DNA of 64,000 bases from Nevskiaceae bacterium (lineage in GTDB: Bacteria; Pseudomonadota; Gammaproteobacteria; Nevskiales; Nevskiaceae). Within the stretch, counting starts at the first letter, position 1, and each line of letters begins with the position of its first letter. Below are positions 7,541-17,505 of this stretch, piece by piece. A model generated the notes under the pieces. The model searched no databases, had not been told where the DNA came from, and was given only the letters and a program-made list of their open reading frames with translations. The position numbers and the translations under genes were made by a program. The stretch is taken from positions 62,001-126,000 of the forward strand of contig SSEB01000011.1 in the NCBI GenBank assembly GCA_008012115.1. Direction: 5' to 3'.

Positions 7541-9682
7541 ATGACGATGCGCAACACCCTCGTGCTTGTAATGCTCGGCTCGTTGATCGGCCTCGTCGGC
7601 TGCAGTGGCAATGATGTCAAAGCGCAAGCGCCTGCACCGACACGTACCATCATCATGGTCTGGGACGGTCTGCGGCCGGATTCGGTCAACGCTGTCGACA
7701 CACCCAACCTCTACGCCCTGCGCGAGAGTGGGGTGAACTTCCAGGACAATCACTCGACGTATCCCACCTTCACCATGATGAACGGCTCGTCGTTTGCGAC
7801 GGGCTCGTTCCCCAAGACCAGTGGCTTCTACGGCAACACGTTCTGGACGCCGCCGCAGGGCGCGGGCAACACCATTCCCGCTGGCCAGGGTGCGAGCGGC
7901 GCGACGCAGGACTATGTCGATCCGGTGTTCACCGAGGATTACCAGGTTCTGAGCACGCTGAACAACTACTACGGCGGCCAGCTGCTGCTGGTGAAGTCGC
8001 TGTTCAAGACCGCGCAGGATGCCGGGCTGGTGACCGCCACCGTGGGCAAGTCCGGTGCTGCGTTCATCCAGGACCTCAATCGCGGTGGCATTTTCCTCGA
8101 CGAGAACGTGGTGATGCCGCGCACGCTGGTGACGGAACTCCAGGGCGCCGGTTATCGACTCCCGAAGAACACGGTGTTCGGCTACTCCGGCGCGGACGCC
8201 GTGACCCTGGCGCCGGGCAATGGCGATCCGACCGGTCGCGCGGGTTACATCACCTTCAACACCACGGCCTACGATCCGAACGGCGTGATCAATATCGCTG
8301 CGCGTGATTCCTCGGACACCACGCAGGGTGCGCCGGAAAGCGCTGCCAACAAGTACATGATGGAGGTGTTCACGCAGTACATCCTGCCGGTGAAGAAGCC
8401 CATGCTGTCGCTGATCTGGTTCCGTACCCCGGACAATGTCGAGCATGGTTATGGACCGGGCTCCGCCAATGCCGTCGCCGGTTTGCGCTCGCAGGACGCA
8501 CGTCTGGGTGAGCTGATCACGGCGTTGCGCAGCAATGGCCTCGACAGCACCACCAATATCGTCGTGGTGTCGGATCACGGCCACTCGAGCGTCTCGGGCC
8601 CCCTGGCGCTTTACCCGCTGCGTGCGATCACCCCGGCGACACATGTGCCCAGCGGCGCTATGGTCAACGGCGCGACCAGTGGCACGGACGATGCTGCGGT
8701 GGGCGCGGCGGCGGCCAATGGGTACTCGTTTTCGGGTGACGTACGCTCGGCCGACCTGTTGACCTATCGCGGCTTCAAGGCCTATGACGGTTCCGGCTGC
8801 ACGACGTCGGCAATGTATGGCCTGAACGCCAGCGGCGTGCCGACCGTCCCCGTGAAGGTGGATGCAAGCGGTGCGCTTTGCGGTGCCGCCAACGCCAAGT
8901 ACCAGGCGGTGAGCGCGACGCTGCCTGCGCCGGTGGCCAGTTTCAAGGTGCCGGCGCCGGGCAGCCTGCCCAGCCACGGGATTGTGGTTGCCGCCAATGG
9001 CGGATCGGACTACTTCTACGTTCCGGACCACGACCTGGCGACCGTGCAGCAGCTGGTCAAGACGCTGCAGCAGCGCGAGGAGTACGGTGCCATCTTCGTT
9101 GACAGCCGCTATGGCGCGCTGCCGGGCACGCTGAGCATGGCGCAGGTGAACCTCGAGAACGCGAACCGCCAGAACAATGGCCAGCCGGACGTGGTCGTCT
9201 CGTTCAACTGGGACGACACCGTGTCGATCCAGGGCATGACCGGTATCGAGTTCGAGAGCGCGGGTGGTCAGCGCGGCATGCACGGTAGCTTCGGCCCGTC
9301 GGATGTACACAACACACTCATCGCCAATGGGCCGTCCTTCCAGCAGGCCGTGAAGATCAGCAACCCGACCGGCAATGTCGACGTGGCGCCTACGGTTGCG
9401 CAGATTCTGGGACTCTCCATGCCGCAGGCCGACGGCCGCGTGATCAATGAGGCGCTGGTGAAACCGGTCAGCACCTCCGTGCCGACGGTTGCGGCCTCGG
9501 TGGTGACGCCGACGGCGGCTGCCACCGGCCTGCAGTTTGAACTGCCGACGGACCCGAGCGGCGTGACCAAGGATGCGAATCTGACCCAGGGCACTTACGC
9601 CGTGTCGCTGGCGGTGAAGGACCTGACGGTGGACGGCAAGCAGTATCGCTACTTCGACTATGCCAAAGCCGTACGCCAGTAA
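7541..9682 (+). CDS. alkaline phosphatase / type I phosphodiesterase-family lipoprotein
   Basis: The 713-residue exported protein has a lipoprotein signal (LGSLIGLVGC, Cys about 21). The alkaline-phosphatase superfamily core follows: IIMVWDGLRPDSV (first metal Asp), HSTYPTFTMMNGSSFATG (nucleophile Thr region as in nucleotide pyrophosphatases), and VVSDHGHSS (metal-binding Asp-His). A late GMHGSFGPSDVHNTLI supplies the last His. It probably hydrolyses phosphodiesters or phosphomonoesters in the periplasm or at the outer membrane. The ATG at 7541 was chosen over upstream starts for its AGAAAGGA ribosome binding site and signal peptide. An unknown exported protein follows directly. The upstream repeats suggest PhoB control. 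Confidence 0.85.
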   Translation: MTMRNTLVLVMLGSLIGLVGCSGNDVKAQAPAPTRTIIMVWDGLRPDSVNAVDTPNLYALRESGVNFQDNHSTYPTFTMMNGSSFATGSFPKTSGFYGNTFWTPPQGAGNTIPAGQGASGATQDYVDPVFTEDYQVLSTLNNYYGGQLLLVKSLFKTAQDAGLVTATVGKSGAAFIQDLNRGGIFLDENVVMPRTLVTELQGAGYRLPKNTVFGYSGADAVTLAPGNGDPTGRAGYITFNTTAYDPNGVINIAARDSSDTTQGAPESAANKYMMEVFTQYILPVKKPMLSLIWFRTPDNVEHGYGPGSANAVAGLRSQDARLGELITALRSNGLDSTTNIVVVSDHGHSSVSGPLALYPLRAITPATHVPSGAMVNGATSGTDDAAVGAAAANGYSFSGDVRSADLLTYRGFKAYDGSGCTTSAMYGLNASGVPTVPVKVDASGALCGAANAKYQAVSATLPAPVASFKVPAPGSLPSHGIVVAANGGSDYFYVPDHDLATVQQLVKTLQQREEYGAIFVDSRYGALPGTLSMAQVNLENANRQNNGQPDVVVSFNWDDTVSIQGMTGIEFESAGGQRGMHGSFGPSDVHNTLIANGPSFQQAVKISNPTGNVDVAPTVAQILGLSMPQADGRVINEALVKPVSTSVPTVAASVVTPTAAATGLQFELPTDPSGVTKDANLTQGTYAVSLAVKDLTVDGKQYRYFDYAKAVRQ

Positions 9683-9692
9683 TTCGCGCACG

Positions 9693-10361
9693 ATGCCGTC
9701 GCGCGGGCTGTTTTTCGCGCTGGGTCTGGGTATCGGAGTCTGGAGTCTCGGCAGTTCGGCAGCGGTGTCGCCCGCCGAACTGGACTTCGACCGCACCTTC
9801 AGCGAGGCCGGGGAGCCGGCCTCGCTGTATTTCAAGGCGCGATACGGGGTGCCAGGCGCGGCGCATACGCTCGAGCTATGGCGCCTGGGTCAAGCACATC
9901 TCCTGCGCAAGACCGGCGCGCGCATCGAGACCTACGTCACGCGGTCGTCGAAGGAGCCCGAATTCCAGATGACGGTGCTGGATCATCAGCGACACATTGC
10001 CAGTCACGTCAGCCGTAACAGTCTGTACAAGGTGGGAAGCTTCATCGACTGGTTCGACCTCGCACATGGCCTGCGCCGACCCGTGGGTCATTACGAACTC
10101 GTGCGCGCGACCACGCCGCCGGATGTAACGGCGCCCATCGAGGATTGCCAGTGGTTTGAACTTCATACCGGCACCACGACGGATCGCCTGTGCTGGAGCG
10201 CCCGCTACCGGATTCCGCTGGTGATCTACTCGATGGCGCGTTCGGCGGTGGTGTGGTCCGTCGAGCAGGTCTCGACGCGCCCCGTGTCCCTGGCGCGCTT
10301 TCGGGTGGATGAAACGGGCTTTGTCATCAATAACGCCGACCGGGATATCGAGCAGGACTAG
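9693..10361 (+). CDS. hypothetical exported protein
   Basis: I do not recognise this family. The product is 222 residues with a signal peptide (MPSRGLFFALGLGIGVWSLG). The mature part begins SPAELDFDRTFSEAGEPASL and is rich in beta-prone segments, with single cysteines in EDCQWFEL and DRLCWSAR that could form one disulfide. A start at 9660, inside the end of the phosphatase gene, is possible; 9693 gives the better signal peptide. The 10-bp gap after the phosphatase gene suggests co-transcription and perhaps a shared periplasmic role. Confidence 0.7.
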   Translation: MPSRGLFFALGLGIGVWSLGSSAAVSPAELDFDRTFSEAGEPASLYFKARYGVPGAAHTLELWRLGQAHLLRKTGARIETYVTRSSKEPEFQMTVLDHQRHIASHVSRNSLYKVGSFIDWFDLAHGLRRPVGHYELVRATTPPDVTAPIEDCQWFELHTGTTTDRLCWSARYRIPLVIYSMARSAVVWSVEQVSTRPVSLARFRVDETGFVINNADRDIEQD

Positions 10362-10385
10362 TGCCCGCTAGATGTGCGGTCGCCG

Positions 10386-12443
10386 TTAAGCCGCCAGAAC
10401 CAGCAGCCGTTCACGGAGCCGGCGAATTTCGTCGCGCTTCTGCGCCGCCTGCTCGAACTCCAGATTCTGCGCATGTTGGCGCATTTCCTTCTCGAGCTTG
10501 GCGACGATGCGAGCCAGCTTGTCCGGCGTCTGTGCGTGGTACTCGCCGGCCGCCTCTGCGGCCATGGCGAGACTGCTGCCCGTGCTTTCCTCGTAACCCA
10601 GCCGCATGACGTCGGCAATCTTCTTCTGCACGCCTTTGGGCGTGATGCCGTGCGCCGTGTTGAAGGCCAACTGCTTGTCGCGGCGCCGGTTGGTCTCATC
10701 GATGGCGCGTTTCATGGAGCCGGTGATCTCGTCGGCATACAGAATGGCCCGGCCATTGAGATGGCGCGCGGCGCGGCCAATGGTCTGGATCAGTGAGCGC
10801 TCCGAACGCAGGAAGCCTTCCTTGTCGGCGTCGAGGATGGCGACCAGCGAGACCTCGGGCAGATCGAGGCCTTCACGAAGGAGGTTGATGCCGACCAGTA
10901 CGTCGAAAACGCCCAGGCGCAGGTCGCGGATGATTTCGGCACGCTCCACGGTATCCACGTCGGAATGCAGGTAGCGGACCTTGACACCGTGCTCCTCGAA
11001 ATACTCAGTGAGATCCTCGGCCATGCGCTTGGTCAGCGTCGTGACCAGCACGCGTTCCTGTCGGTCTACGCGAAGTCGTACCTCGCCCAGCAGGTCGTCC
11101 ACCTGGCTCAACGCCGGACGCACTTCCACCTGCGGGTCGACCAGACCCGTCGGCCGCACCACCTGCTCCACGACCTGCGAGGCTTTCTGCGCTTCGTAGG
11201 GGCCGGGCGTGGCCGAGACGAAAATCACCTGCGGACAGATGCGCTCAAACTCGTCAAAGCGCAGCGGCCGGTTGTCTAGCGCCGACGGCAGGCGAAACCC
11301 GTATTGCACGAGCGTCTCTTTGCGCGAGCGGTCGCCTTTGTACATGGCGCCAATCTGCGGCACGGTGACATGTGATTCGTCGATGACGACCAGGGCGTCC
11401 GGTGGCAGGTAATCAAGCAGGCAAGGCGGCGGCTCGCCCGGTGCACGACCGGAGAGGTAGCGCGAATAATTTTCAATGCCGGAGCAGTATCCCAGCTCCT
11501 GAATCATTTCGAGGTCGAAATTGGTGCGTTGATCGAGCCGCTGCATCTCCACCAGCTTGTCATTCTTCTTGAAATACTCGAGACGCTCCTGCAGGTCGCG
11601 GCGGATTTCGCTGAGCATCGCCAGCGTTTTCTCGCGCGGTGTGACGTAGTGTGTTTTCGGGAACACAGTTAAACGCGGGACCTTGCGGCGCACTTCGCCG
11701 GTCAACGGATCGAAATAGCTCAGCGACTCGACTTCGTCGTCGAACAGTTCGACGCGCACAGCCTCGTCGTCGGATTCCGCAGGATGGATGTCGATGATGT
11801 CGCCGCGCACACGGTAGGTGCCGCGCTCCAGCGCCACGTCGTTGCGCGTGTACTGCATCGAGGTTAGGCGGTGGATGATGTCGCGCTGGCCGATCCGATC
11901 ACCCTTGATGAGGTGCAGCACCATCTTGAAGTAGCTCTCGGGGTCGCCGAGGCCGTAGATGGCCGAAACCGAGGCGACGATGATGGCATCGCGCCGTTCC
12001 ATCAGAGCCTTGGTCGCGGACAGGCGCATCTGCTCGATGTGCTCGTTGACGGCGCTATCCTTGTCGATGAAGGTATCGGTGGAGGGAACGTAGGCTTCCG
12101 GTTGGTAATAATCGTAATAGGAGACGAAGTACTCGACGGCGTTGTGGGGGAAGAATTCCCGGAACTCGCCGTAAAGCTGCGCCGCCAGTGTCTTGTTCGG
12201 CGCCAGAATCAGCGCCGGCCGCTGCAGGCGCTGGATCACGTTGGCGATGGTGAAGGTTTTGCCGGAGCCAGTGACGCCAAGCAGGGTCTGGTGCGTCAGT
12301 CCGTCGGCGAGTCCGTCGGCCAATGCCTGAATCGCGGCCGGCTGATCGCCGGCCGGTGGCCAATCGGCCTTGATCTGGAAAAGCTCGTCGGAACGCTGAC
12401 GGAGTCGGACGACCTTCGGGGAATCTTCGGAAATGTCGCGCAT
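10386..12443 (-). CDS. uvrB: UvrABC excinuclease subunit B
   Basis: UvrB is the damage-verifying helicase-like subunit of nucleotide excision repair. The product of about 685 residues shows Walker A ([10 protein letters not shown]), the beta-hairpin region ([20 protein letters not shown]), helicase motifs ([33 protein letters not shown]), and the C-terminal UVR motif that contacts UvrC ([18 protein letters not shown]). The frame opens at a GTG at 12470, but the ATG at 12443 ([10 protein letters not shown]) fits better. The gene follows tRNA-Arg by about 45 bp on the same strand and converges with the hypothetical exported protein. Confidence 0.97.
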   Translation of the reverse strand: MRDISEDSPKVVRLRQRSDELFQIKADWPPAGDQPAAIQALADGLADGLTHQTLLGVTGSGKTFTIANVIQRLQRPALILAPNKTLAAQLYGEFREFFPHNAVEYFVSYYDYYQPEAYVPSTDTFIDKDSAVNEHIEQMRLSATKALMERRDAIIVASVSAIYGLGDPESYFKMVLHLIKGDRIGQRDIIHRLTSMQYTRNDVALERGTYRVRGDIIDIHPAESDDEAVRVELFDDEVESLSYFDPLTGEVRRKVPRLTVFPKTHYVTPREKTLAMLSEIRRDLQERLEYFKKNDKLVEMQRLDQRTNFDLEMIQELGYCSGIENYSRYLSGRAPGEPPPCLLDYLPPDALVVIDESHVTVPQIGAMYKGDRSRKETLVQYGFRLPSALDNRPLRFDEFERICPQVIFVSATPGPYEAQKASQVVEQVVRPTGLVDPQVEVRPALSQVDDLLGEVRLRVDRQERVLVTTLTKRMAEDLTEYFEEHGVKVRYLHSDVDTVERAEIIRDLRLGVFDVLVGINLLREGLDLPEVSLVAILDADKEGFLRSERSLIQTIGRAARHLNGRAILYADEITGSMKRAIDETNRRRDKQLAFNTAHGITPKGVQKKIADVMRLGYEESTGSSLAMAAEAAGEYHAQTPDKLARIVAKLEKEMRQHAQNLEFEQAAQKRDEIRRLRERLLVLAA

Positions 12444-12488
12444 AGACCGCTCAGGGTAAACCCAGGTCACGGTGCAGGAAAGGAGGTT

Positions 12489-12565
<77 letters not shown>

Positions 12566-12762
12566 GTGTGGGGAATGATAAGTTAGTCCGGCCTCAAGTG
12601 GGTCGCTTTGAGCGCCGCGAGGCGGCAAGTCCGTAAGAAATCACTGACTTGTCAAAATGGTTTCAATTGTTCGTAGATTTGCTTGTTTTACTTGAGTTTC
12701 CGATATAGCATCGGGGCTATTATCAGGTGCGCTGCGTCCGGTCGATGCAGCCGGGGGATACG

Positions 12763-15700
12763 ATGGGTAATAAGGGCTTTCTGAAGATTCTCGGCGCTTT
12801 CTTTGCCGCCTCTGTTCTCGCCGCCTGTGGTGGCGGGGCATCGTTCAATACCGGCGGCAGTGGCACCACGACGGGTGGCACCACCGGTGGTACCGGCGGG
12901 GGAACAACGGGTGGTACGACTGGCAGCGGTATCCCGCAAACCGTGGTGCTCAACGCCTCACCGTCCGTCATTACTGCCGATGGCGTCTCGGCCACATCGT
13001 TGACGGCGACGCTGACAGATACCACTGGTGCTGTGCTTGCCGGCAAAACACTGAACTTCACAACGACGGCGGGTACTTTGACCAAGGCGGCGGTGCCGTC
13101 CGATGCCAATGGCCGTGCGACGACTCAACTCGTTGCGGGCGTCAAGGCAGGCACGGTAAACGTGACCGTTCGTGAATCCTCGACCAATATCTCTGCCAAC
13201 ACCACTGTCACCTTTGCCCCGGGCCCAGCTAAAACGGTCACGATCAGCCTCGCGCCATCTGCAGTTCCGCCAGGCGGCACGACCTCCGCCAATGTGAACG
13301 TCACCGACGCCTCGGGTAATCCGGTGAGCGGCGCCATTGTGAATTTTGGAACAACTGCTAATAACAGCGGTGGCAGATTTACTGCGCCGACCGCGACCAC
13401 CGATGGCTTCGGCAATGCGGTCAACACTTACCAGGCGGGTACTGCTACTGGCACTGACACTATTGCCGCCTCCACGCCCTCGGCTAGTGCCAATACGGCC
13501 CAAGCGAACCTCGCTGTGGACGCCAGTCGGCAGACGATTGGAAAAGTGCAATTGACGTTGGGGAGCACCACGGCGGTTGCCGACGGAGCAACGGCGACGG
13601 CTGTTAGCGCCAAAGTCACGGATAGCGCAGGTAACCTCGTCCCCGCGAACACTACAGTCAATTTCACGACTACATCTGGAGCGTTTGCGGGCGGCGGGAC
13701 GAGTGCCACTGGATCCACCAGTGGCAACACCGGAATCGCGACGGTCCAGTTGATTTCGCCGACTCAGGTGGGGGTTGCAACGGTAACCGCAAGTTCGGGC
13801 GGTTTCTCAGGGACGGGACAGCTCAGTTTCGTGGCGGGTGCCCCTAACCTCGTCACGCTGTCCATAAACCCAACTACCGTTGTGGCAGGTGGCGCCACCC
13901 AGTTGACGGCCACAGTGGTTGACTCAAACGGCAACGCGGTGCCGAACGTGACGGTGAAATTTGCGGTTGCGCCGGGTACAAATGCAAGCCCGAACTCCGG
14001 CCCTGCCGTTACTTCCTTCACCGCTGTTACGGATGCGAACGGAACGGCAGCCGTGACGTATAGGGCCGGTACTAGTGGCGGGACAGACAACCTGAGCGCT
14101 AGCGTTGCGGGTGTTTCCACCGCAAATCAGGGGAGTGGAACCCTGACCGTGACGAGCTCAGTGAGCGCGATGACTTTGTTTACCAGTGCTCCGCAGCTAT
14201 TGTCGAGTGCTAGCAGTCCTGCACAAGGCGTGACCGTCACCGCCTTATTGCGAGACGCGAACAATAACGTCGTGAGTGGCCAGCAGGTGCAATTCTCTGC
14301 AGTGCGCAACGTGGCCTCCAGTTGCGGCAATGGTGGAGTCCTACAGATTGTTAATGGGACTACCGACAGTTCGGGCACTGCCAAGGCCATCCTCTTTACT
14401 GGCGGGGATACGACGAATCAGCTAATCGATGTCAAGGCAACTGCTGCTGGCAAGCAGGCGGGGCCGGTTACCATCTCTGAAACGGGGACCAAGCTCTTCA
14501 TTACCGGCCCCTCAGCAGTCGGCCTTGGTGGTAATGCGAGCTACACGATCAGTTTGGTCGACGCGGGAAACAATCCGATCAGCAATCAGGGATTGACCAT
14601 CTCTTCCGCGTCGAACAATCCGTTCACGTTTGTCAGCGGTTCGCAAACCTCGGCAAACGGCCAAGTCGCCATTCAATATACCGGGGCCAATGGAGGGGGA
14701 GATGTTCTGACGGCTCAACCTTCGGGTTGTGCGGCTTCGGCTGCTCAGGCCAAGCAGTCGGTTCAAGTGGCCACTCAGAATCTGATGATTTTGGCCCCCA
14801 GTGCCAATGCACAACTACCTTTTGGCGCTGTCGGTACCTTTGTGACCGGCGCAACCGTTGCGGCGGCCGGTACCGGCTATGTCGTTGGCGATGTACTAGC
14901 GCTTTCTGGTGGCACTTCGACAATCGGTGCCCAGCTTAAGGTGACTGCTGTCAGCGGGGCTGGCGCTATCACCGGCATCTCGGTCGTCAATGGCGGCGCC
15001 TATTCCGCAGTTCCTGCCAGCCCAGCCTCATTGTCTGGAGGCAGTGGCAGCGGTGCAACGGTGAATCTGCTCCAAAGCGTGTCTGTGCAACTGACGGGAG
15101 GCACGATCAGCGGCCAGACCGTGACCTTTGCCACGTCAAGAGGCACCCTTTCTGCAACGTCTGCGACAACTAACGCTGCGGGCATTGCTAGTGTTTCCAT
15201 CCACCAGGACCCTGCCGCAGGTGCTGCCGGCGGCGGCGTGATCACGGCGACATGCACCACTTGCAGCCCCAGCATCTCCAGCTCGGTGAATGTGCAGTTC
15301 AATTCGATCACCCCTGCGACGGTGTCGTTGCAAGCAAATCCATCTAACGTGCCTATCAGCGGGACCAGCCTGATCACGGCGACCGTGCTTGACGCCTTCG
15401 ATAATCTCGTAGCCAATCAGCAAGTCAACTTCTCATTGGTCGATGACTCTGGTGGCGCATTGCTACAATCGACTGGGACTACCGACTCGAGTGGTCGAGT
15501 CGTCATCAACTATCAAGCCGGCAGTACCACAAGCTCGCTGAACGGTGTGCAAGTCACGGGAACGGTTTCTGGCATTTCGTCGGTTCCAACCTTCTATGTC
15601 GCCTCTGCAACGCCGGTGAATGCCGGACAGGGCTATAAGATCAATGACGATCTGACGGTTGTGGGCGGGTCATCGACCTCAGCTGGAGCCGTGGCTCATC

Positions 15701-16938
15701 TGAAAGTGACATCGCTTGGAGTGACCTCAGTCAGTCTGTCTAACGCGGGCTCATACACTGTGTTGCCGTCCAGCCCTGCTGCGGTGACGGGGGGCAGTGG
15801 CTCGGGAGCCACGGTCAATTTCACGTCAACCATCAAGGTGAGCCAAGCGAGCATTTCAGCAGCAGGGACGGGTTACGCCGTTAACGATGTGCTCACGGTT
15901 GTTGGAGGGACATCTACATCTGCGGCGCAGATCAGCGTCAACGCGGTATCCGGCACAGGCGCAATTACTTCGGCTAGTGTTCTAAATGGCGGAAGTTATA
16001 GTGTCCCCCCCACAAGCCCCGTTTCAGTGACTGGTGGGGCAGGCAGCGGGGCGACCTTCAACTTAACCACGGCGAAAGTTGTGACCGGCGCGACGGTAGC
16101 CGGCGCTGGCGCAGGGTATCTGCTCGGCGATACGCTCACACTCTCCGGTGGAACCTCCAACATACCTGCGCAATTCACAGTCACCGCTGTTGGTGCGATT
16201 GGCACCGTCAACGTCACGAACGCTGGCGGAGACTATTCGTCGTCCCCCAGTAATCCTGCTTCAGTAACGGGCGGTTCCGGGACGGGCGCAACATTCCAGT
16301 TGGTGAATGTAAAGAAGGGAACAGTTTTGTTGACCGTTGGAGGACAGTCTTTGCGCATTGTCCTAGGCACGGGCAATACGGTGGTTCCTCTGAACAACAC
16401 CCAGTATCAGCTGCCATACTCGGTATTGGTAACAGACTCCTCTGGAAATCCGCCGCCCACAGGCAGCGTGGTCAGCTTGGCAGTTAATGCGTTGGCATAT
16501 CAAAAGGGATCGGAGGTCTATGTAAATGGATCTTGGGCTCCGATTTACGCTGTTAACTGCGGGTCCGATCCGGGGTGTGCGACGACCAGTAGTTTTGGCT
16601 GCTTCAACGAAGACGTGAACTACAACGGCGTACTGGATCAGGGCGAGGATTACAACGGAAATCGCGAGTTGGATCCGGGTAATGTCACTTCGCTACCAGC
16701 ATCGGTGACGCTTGATGCGAACGGCACCGGTTCGTTCTTTGTCACTTATCCCAAAGACCGTTCCTACTGGGTGCAGGTTTTCGTAACGGCCTCAATCAAA
16801 GTCAACGGGAACCAGAGCAGTACCAAGGCGATTTTTGTCTTGCCTGGATTGAGTACCGATTTCAATACGCAGAACGTTTCTCCACCGGGTCAGATCAGCC
16901 CTTACGGTACTGCCAGTACCTGCGCGAACCCAAACTGA
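12763..16938 (+). CDS. giant Ig-like (Big_1/invasin-type) repeat surface lipoprotein
   Basis: The 1,391-residue protein begins with a lipoprotein signal (ILGAFFAASVLAAC, then a Gly/Thr/Ser-rich linker). About eight to ten bacterial Ig-like domains follow, each opening like LNASPSVITADGVSATSLTA with a middle DSNGNAVPNVTVKF-type strand. Such proteins act as rods in adhesion or surface layers. Four related 79-81-residue GTGY..GDxLTLxGGTS repeats interrupt the Ig series (residues about 694-772 and 946-1186). Near the C-terminus, DVNYNGVLDQGEDYNGNREL is an Asp/Asn-rich, possibly calcium-binding loop. The ATG at 12763 has a GGGGGA ribosome binding site. Codon use is visibly richer in A/T than in neighbours, which may mean transfer or relaxed selection. 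It stands alone with its own terminator. Confidence 0.85.
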   Translation: MGNKGFLKILGAFFAASVLAACGGGASFNTGGSGTTTGGTTGGTGGGTTGGTTGSGIPQTVVLNASPSVITADGVSATSLTATLTDTTGAVLAGKTLNFTTTAGTLTKAAVPSDANGRATTQLVAGVKAGTVNVTVRESSTNISANTTVTFAPGPAKTVTISLAPSAVPPGGTTSANVNVTDASGNPVSGAIVNFGTTANNSGGRFTAPTATTDGFGNAVNTYQAGTATGTDTIAASTPSASANTAQANLAVDASRQTIGKVQLTLGSTTAVADGATATAVSAKVTDSAGNLVPANTTVNFTTTSGAFAGGGTSATGSTSGNTGIATVQLISPTQVGVATVTASSGGFSGTGQLSFVAGAPNLVTLSINPTTVVAGGATQLTATVVDSNGNAVPNVTVKFAVAPGTNASPNSGPAVTSFTAVTDANGTAAVTYRAGTSGGTDNLSASVAGVSTANQGSGTLTVTSSVSAMTLFTSAPQLLSSASSPAQGVTVTALLRDANNNVVSGQQVQFSAVRNVASSCGNGGVLQIVNGTTDSSGTAKAILFTGGDTTNQLIDVKATAAGKQAGPVTISETGTKLFITGPSAVGLGGNASYTISLVDAGNNPISNQGLTISSASNNPFTFVSGSQTSANGQVAIQYTGANGGGDVLTAQPSGCAASAAQAKQSVQVATQNLMILAPSANAQLPFGAVGTFVTGATVAAAGTGYVVGDVLALSGGTSTIGAQLKVTAVSGAGAITGISVVNGGAYSAVPASPASLSGGSGSGATVNLLQSVSVQLTGGTISGQTVTFATSRGTLSATSATTNAAGIASVSIHQDPAAGAAGGGVITATCTTCSPSISSSVNVQFNSITPATVSLQANPSNVPISGTSLITATVLDAFDNLVANQQVNFSLVDDSGGALLQSTGTTDSSGRVVINYQAGSTTSSLNGVQVTGTVSGISSVPTFYVASATPVNAGQGYKINDDLTVVGGSSTSAGAVAHLKVTSLGVTSVSLSNAGSYTVLPSSPAAVTGGSGSGATVNFTSTIKVSQASISAAGTGYAVNDVLTVVGGTSTSAAQISVNAVSGTGAITSASVLNGGSYSVPPTSPVSVTGGAGSGATFNLTTAKVVTGATVAGAGAGYLLGDTLTLSGGTSNIPAQFTVTAVGAIGTVNVTNAGGDYSSSPSNPASVTGGSGTGATFQLVNVKKGTVLLTVGGQSLRIVLGTGNTVVPLNNTQYQLPYSVLVTDSSGNPPPTGSVVSLAVNALAYQKGSEVYVNGSWAPIYAVNCGSDPGCATTSSFGCFNEDVNYNGVLDQGEDYNGNRELDPGNVTSLPASVTLDANGTGSFFVTYPKDRSYWVQVFVTASIKVNGNQSSTKAIFVLPGLSTDFNTQNVSPPGQISPYGTASTCANPN
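14842..16320 (+). repeat. four ~80-residue intragenic repeats in the Ig-like protein
   Basis: The units are at 14842-15078 (79 codons), 15598-15837 (80), 15838-16080 (81) and 16081-16320 (80). Each runs from an xAGxGY..xD.LTxxGG start, through an NxGSY.. turn, to a TGGSGSGATVNL end. Unit 1 is isolated; units 2-4 are tandem. DNA identity is low, so these are old protein-level duplications rather than recent slippage. Confidence 0.8.
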
Positions 16939-16956
16939 CCGGATTTGAAGTGAACC

Positions 16957-16990
16957 AAGGAGCGGCAGCAATGCCGCTCCTTGATTTTGC
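16957..16990 (+). terminator. intrinsic terminator after the Ig-like gene
   Basis: A perfect 11-bp stem (AAGGAGCGGCA / TGCCGCTCCTT) with loop GCAA is followed by a short T-rich run (GATTTT), 18 bp after the stop. As the neighbouring gene is convergent, it may serve both strands. Confidence 0.8.
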
Positions 16991-17011
16991 GGCATGATGT
17001 ATTGCCGTTGC

Positions 17012-17383
17012 TCAAACTCGGCGTCGTCGCGTCCACCACGCCATCAACAACTGCCCCGTGCCTAAGATCGCTGCAACGAGTCCGAGGCCGAAGCGCTGCA
17101 CGACCTCGCGGCGTTCGTTGGCGACCTGTCCGGCGATCTCCTGCTGCAGCGACGCGCGCATGCGGGCCAACTCAACCTCGTCGGGCGCGGCCTGCCCAGC
17201 GGGACGGCGCTCAAGGTCCAGCTTCAGATTCAGCTCCACGGATGCCTTGATGTCGTTCTCGCTGTAGGTCGGCAGTTGGTACCACTGCTGACCGAAATAC
17301 AGGCAGGCACCCAGTCCGCCAGCAAACATCAGAAACGGCAGCAGCGGCGGTCGGCGCAGGCGTTGGCTCGCAGGGGTCAGCAT
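17012..17383 (-). CDS. hypothetical two-helix membrane protein
   Basis: The 123-residue protein is of no family I recognise. It has an N-terminal hydrophobic helix (LLPFLMFAGGLGACLYFG), a soluble middle rich in charged residues and probably helical (DEVELARMRASLQQEIAGQV), a second membrane helix (GLGLVAAILGTGQLLMAWW) and a basic tail (TRRRRV). The layout predicts a small inner-membrane protein with a coiled, probably periplasmic loop. It is divergent from ald and monocistronic. Confidence 0.65.
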   Translation of the reverse strand: MLTPASQRLRRPPLLPFLMFAGGLGACLYFGQQWYQLPTYSENDIKASVELNLKLDLERRPAGQAAPDEVELARMRASLQQEIAGQVANERREVVQRFGLGLVAAILGTGQLLMAWWTRRRRV

Positions 17384-17505
17384 GGCGGTCGATTCCTTTC
17401 TGGGCGAATGTAGGGGTTGGGCGCTGAGGAGTGCTCCTCATGTCTGCTCCCGAAACCCTGTGTTAGCGTCTTGAACATGTGGTGGTAAGGTTCGCGGGAG
17501 GACGC

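Noticed and set aside
12650-12762. A sigma70 promoter before the Ig-like gene (TTGTTT / TATAGC)
   Set aside because: The spacing is 15 bp or 19 bp depending on the -35 chosen and both boxes are weak, so it was not listed.
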